Both the position numbers and the translations under genes were made by a program. From NCBI GenBank assembly GCA_029857655.1, contig JAOUGR010000045.1, positions 1 through 10,441 on the forward strand: DNA of 10,441 nucleotides, in the 5' to 3' direction. The stretch is from Gammaproteobacteria bacterium (lineage in GTDB: Bacteria > Pseudomonadota > Gammaproteobacteria > Steroidobacterales > Steroidobacteraceae). Positions 8,791 through 10,441 of the stretch are shown piece after piece. Position 1 is the first letter of the stretch. Each line of letters begins with the position of its first letter. The notes under the pieces were generated by a model. That model saw nothing but the letters and a program-made list of their open reading frames with translations, did not search any database and had not been told where the DNA came from.

Positions 8791-9546
8791 CTAGCGGTTG
8801 CCGCTCGCTTTCACTTCCCAGATGTAATCCGCGTGCGAATCGCAGATAGCCGTGAATGTGTCGCCGAGCGGATTGTCCGTCAGGGCTTGATTGACCTCCG
8901 CGCGGGCCGCCATCAAGCTCTTCACGTCGCTGGCAGTCATTGTGGCAAGGCGCCGGAACTCGCCGCCCACGATGTGTTCCAGATAGCCCCATGACTTCAG
9001 CTTCCCATCAGCGACCAACTTGTCGTAGATGGGCGCGAACACCTGCGTGACGATCGCATCGGCCTGCGTTTCGCGGCTGTCACATACATAGTACGTCGAG
9101 AAGGCGGCATTGCCTGGAGCAGCCGTACCCGCAACACCAGCAACGGTTTTCCAGATGTAGTCGTCATGCGAGTTGCAGATCTTGCCGTACTCTTCACCCA
9201 GCTTCTTGTTCTTCGCGTCGGTCTGGTCGCCGATCTTCTTCTGCGCGTCCAGCAGTGCCTGGATCGAGGGGCCTGTCGAGTACATCAAGCGGCGCCATTT
9301 GCCACCCGTCTGGTGCGCATAGAGGCCGTATGCCGTGATGCTGCCATCGGCTACAGCCGCGTCATAAAACGGCTGATCGAGTGTCTTGAAAATCTCGTCA
9401 GAACGCTCCTGCTTGGTGACGTCGCATACGAAGTAAGTCCCGTAAACATACGATTCCGCGGGCTTATCAGCGGCCTGGACTGCTCCGGCAACCGCCAGCA
9501 ACAAGCAGCCTTGGAGCAGAACTGCTCCCTTCATGAACTTTCCCAT
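8791..9546 (-). CDS. Exported protein of two tandem homologous domains, function unknown
   Basis: I do not recognise a named family. The 251 residues start with a Sec signal peptide (MGKFMKGAVLLQGCLLLAVA, likely cut after AVQA at residue 25), so the protein is periplasmic or secreted. The mature part is two copies of one domain. Copy 1 (about 33-135) and copy 2 (about 147-247) align end to end: TYFVCD (37-42) with TYYVCD (151-156), VADG (65-68) with VADG (178-181), YGLYAHQTGGKWRRL (73-87) with WGYLEHIVGGEFRRL (186-200), and ICNSHDDYIW (123-132) with ICDSHADYIW (234-243). Each copy has one Cys near its start and one near its end (C41/C124, C155/C235), suited to a disulfide. The copy length and the GG-x-x-RRL strand faintly recall dimeric alpha/beta-barrel folds, but that is inference. 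The start is fixed by GGGGAGG (9554-9560) 7 bases upstream. Cys14 is not in a good lipobox. The gene has its own terminator and probable promoter. Confidence 0.85.
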   Translation of the reverse strand: MGKFMKGAVLLQGCLLLAVAGAVQAADKPAESYVYGTYFVCDVTKQERSDEIFKTLDQPFYDAAVADGSITAYGLYAHQTGGKWRRLMYSTGPSIQALLDAQKKIGDQTDAKNKKLGEEYGKICNSHDDYIWKTVAGVAGTAAPGNAAFSTYYVCDSRETQADAIVTQVFAPIYDKLVADGKLKSWGYLEHIVGGEFRRLATMTASDVKSLMAARAEVNQALTDNPLGDTFTAICDSHADYIWEVKASGNR

Positions 9547-9599
9547 TAATTTTCCTCCCCAATTCCGGACTTTTTTCTGGCCCCGGTGACAGTGCCGCG

Positions 9600-9628
9600 A
9601 GTATAGACCTCTTGTCAGTGCGCATCAG
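9600..9628 (-). promoter_or_regulatory. Probable sigma70-type promoter for the tandem-repeat secreted protein
   Basis: On the minus strand TATACT (9600-9605) is a good -10 box; 17 bases upstream lies CTGATG (9623-9628), a weak -35. A start near 9593 gives a leader of about 46 bases with a strong ribosome site. The divergent DUF2167 gene has a TTGTCA (9612-9617) on the plus strand inside the same 29 bases, with only a weak -10 (GAGACT, 9635-9640). The two promoters would overlap and could interfere. Confidence 0.45.
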
Positions 9629-9666
9629 CAGGGCGAGACTGTCGGTTGATCAGGGGGGTGCCGCCG

Positions 9667-10441
9667 ATGCGTGCGATTGCCGTCGTTTTCTGCCTGGGTC
9701 TCGTGTCCTGCCCGCTTGCCGCCCAGGAAACCGTCGAGCCGCAGACGGTTGAAGAGGAGACTCACCCGCTCGCGAAGCTGGATTGGATCATCGGGCCCAC
9801 CGACGTCAAGGTCGGAAAGAAAGCAACCCTCAGCGTGCCGGAGGGATTCATGTTCCTTCATCCCAAGGAGACGGCGAAGTTCCAGGAGATCGTCCAGAAT
9901 CCGACCAGCGGCCGTGAGTCACTGATTGCGCCAGATGATCTGCGCTGGTTCGGCCTGTTCGAATTCGAAGACATTGGCTACGTCAAGGACGATGAGGAGA
10001 TCGATGCGGATGCAGTGCTGGATTCGGTTCGCGAGGGCACAAAGCAGGCCAATGAAGAACGAAAAAAGCGTGGCTGGGCTCCGCTGCAGATCACTGGCTG
10101 GCATTTCAAGCCACGCTATGACTCCGCGACGCAGCGGCTTGAATGGGCGATCGCCGCAGAATCCGAGGGTGAGCCCGTTGTCAACATCAACACTCGCCTG
10201 CTGGGCCGCAGGGGGGTTACCTCTGCCACGCTGGTTGCGACGCCCGATACGCTGGACGCCGCGTTCGCGGAATTCAAGGATGTCCTGGAAGGCTTTCAGT
10301 ATGTGGCCGGCGAACGCTATGCGGACGTACAGGAAGGCGACCACATGGCCGAGTACGGACTCGCGGCGCTGATCGCGGGAGGAGGAGCGGCGGTTGCCGC
10401 GAAGAGCGGCCTGCTGAAGGGCCTGTGGAAATTCATCCTGG
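9667..10441 (+). CDS. DUF2167 family exported, membrane-anchored protein (3' end beyond window)
   Basis: The frame is open from ATG 9667 to the window edge (258 codons), so only its end is missing. An N-terminal signal segment (MRAIAVVFCLGLVSCPLAAQ) is followed by a domain that matches DUF2167 as I recall it: LDWIIGPTDVKVGKKATLSV (38-57), GFMFL (60-64), LIAPDDLRWFGLFEFEDIGY (86-105), VKDD, ANEERKKRGWAPLQITGW (128-145), RLEWAIAAESEGEPVVNINT (157-176) and RLLGRRGV (177-184). Near the right edge a Gly/Ala-rich hydrophobic segment (about 229-250) begins, which in this family forms a membrane anchor before a basic tail. The molecular function of the family is unknown. Signal type is uncertain: LVSC (12-15) resembles a lipobox, but LAA-Q (17-20) also suits signal peptidase I. 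AGGGGG (9652-9657) lies 9 bases before the ATG. It diverges from the tandem-repeat gene. Confidence 0.88.
   Translation, partial: MRAIAVVFCLGLVSCPLAAQETVEPQTVEEETHPLAKLDWIIGPTDVKVGKKATLSVPEGFMFLHPKETAKFQEIVQNPTSGRESLIAPDDLRWFGLFEFEDIGYVKDDEEIDADAVLDSVREGTKQANEERKKRGWAPLQITGWHFKPRYDSATQRLEWAIAAESEGEPVVNINTRLLGRRGVTSATLVATPDTLDAAFAEFKDVLEGFQYVAGERYADVQEGDHMAEYGLAALIAGGGAAVAAKSGLLKGLWKFIL

Noticed and set aside
9505..9546. Lipoprotein signal in the tandem-repeat protein (Cys14)
   Set aside because: The residues before Cys14 are L-Q-G; Gln at that place is not typical, and the hydrophobic core continues after the Cys to an AVQA signal peptidase I site.
9166..9549. Plus-strand open frame opposite the tandem-repeat protein
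   Set aside because: The minus-strand frame has a signal peptide, strong ribosome site, terminator and internal repeat; the plus-strand frame has none.
9919..10344. Minus-strand open frame of 141 codons at the right end
   Set aside because: It lies opposite the DUF2167 coding frame, whose translation carries recognisable family motifs.

Overview
This window comes from a GC-rich proteobacterial chromosome, most likely a gammaproteobacterium. The evidence is the block thrS-infC-rpmI-rplT-pheS-pheT-ihfA in the order known from E. coli, an ATT start on infC, and a MerR-type gene plus tRNA-Pro after ihfA, as I recall from Pseudomonas-like genomes. A finer placement (for example near Xanthomonadales or Nevskiales) is only a guess.

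Layout. Bases 1-349 hold the 3' end of an AidB-like acyl-CoA dehydrogenase. The 350-486 gap carries an orphan 3' portion of a tRNA (T arm, acceptor strand and CCA end) and a -10-like box very close to the thrS start. Bases 487-7663 form one co-directional run with gaps from a few bases to 71 bases: threonyl-tRNA synthetase, IF3, ribosomal proteins L35 and L20, the alpha and beta subunits of phenylalanyl-tRNA synthetase, IHF alpha, and a small MerR-like regulator that overlaps ihfA by 17 bases. A complete tRNA-Pro(GGG) follows at 7701-7777. The strand then switches: a class I methyltransferase (7802-8665) and a secreted protein built from two tandem repeats (8791-9546, with its own intrinsic terminator) lie on the minus strand. 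A DUF2167-family exported protein diverges from the latter and runs off the right edge.

The first two thirds is a translation operon: two aminoacyl-tRNA synthetases, an initiation factor and two large-subunit proteins, with IHF alpha and a regulator at its end. Known controls of this operon (IF3 repressing its own ATT-started mRNA, L20 repressing rpmI-rplT) have plausible sequence counterparts here. The E. coli pheM attenuator does not fit in the 26-base rplT-pheS gap. The last third is ordinary accessory chromosome. I see no transposase, integrase, CRISPR array or defence system. The least explained items are the tRNA 3' remnant before thrS, the duplicated-domain secreted protein with matched cysteines, and an AT-rich, rare-codon patch beside an inverted repeat near the end of pheT, upstream of ihfA.
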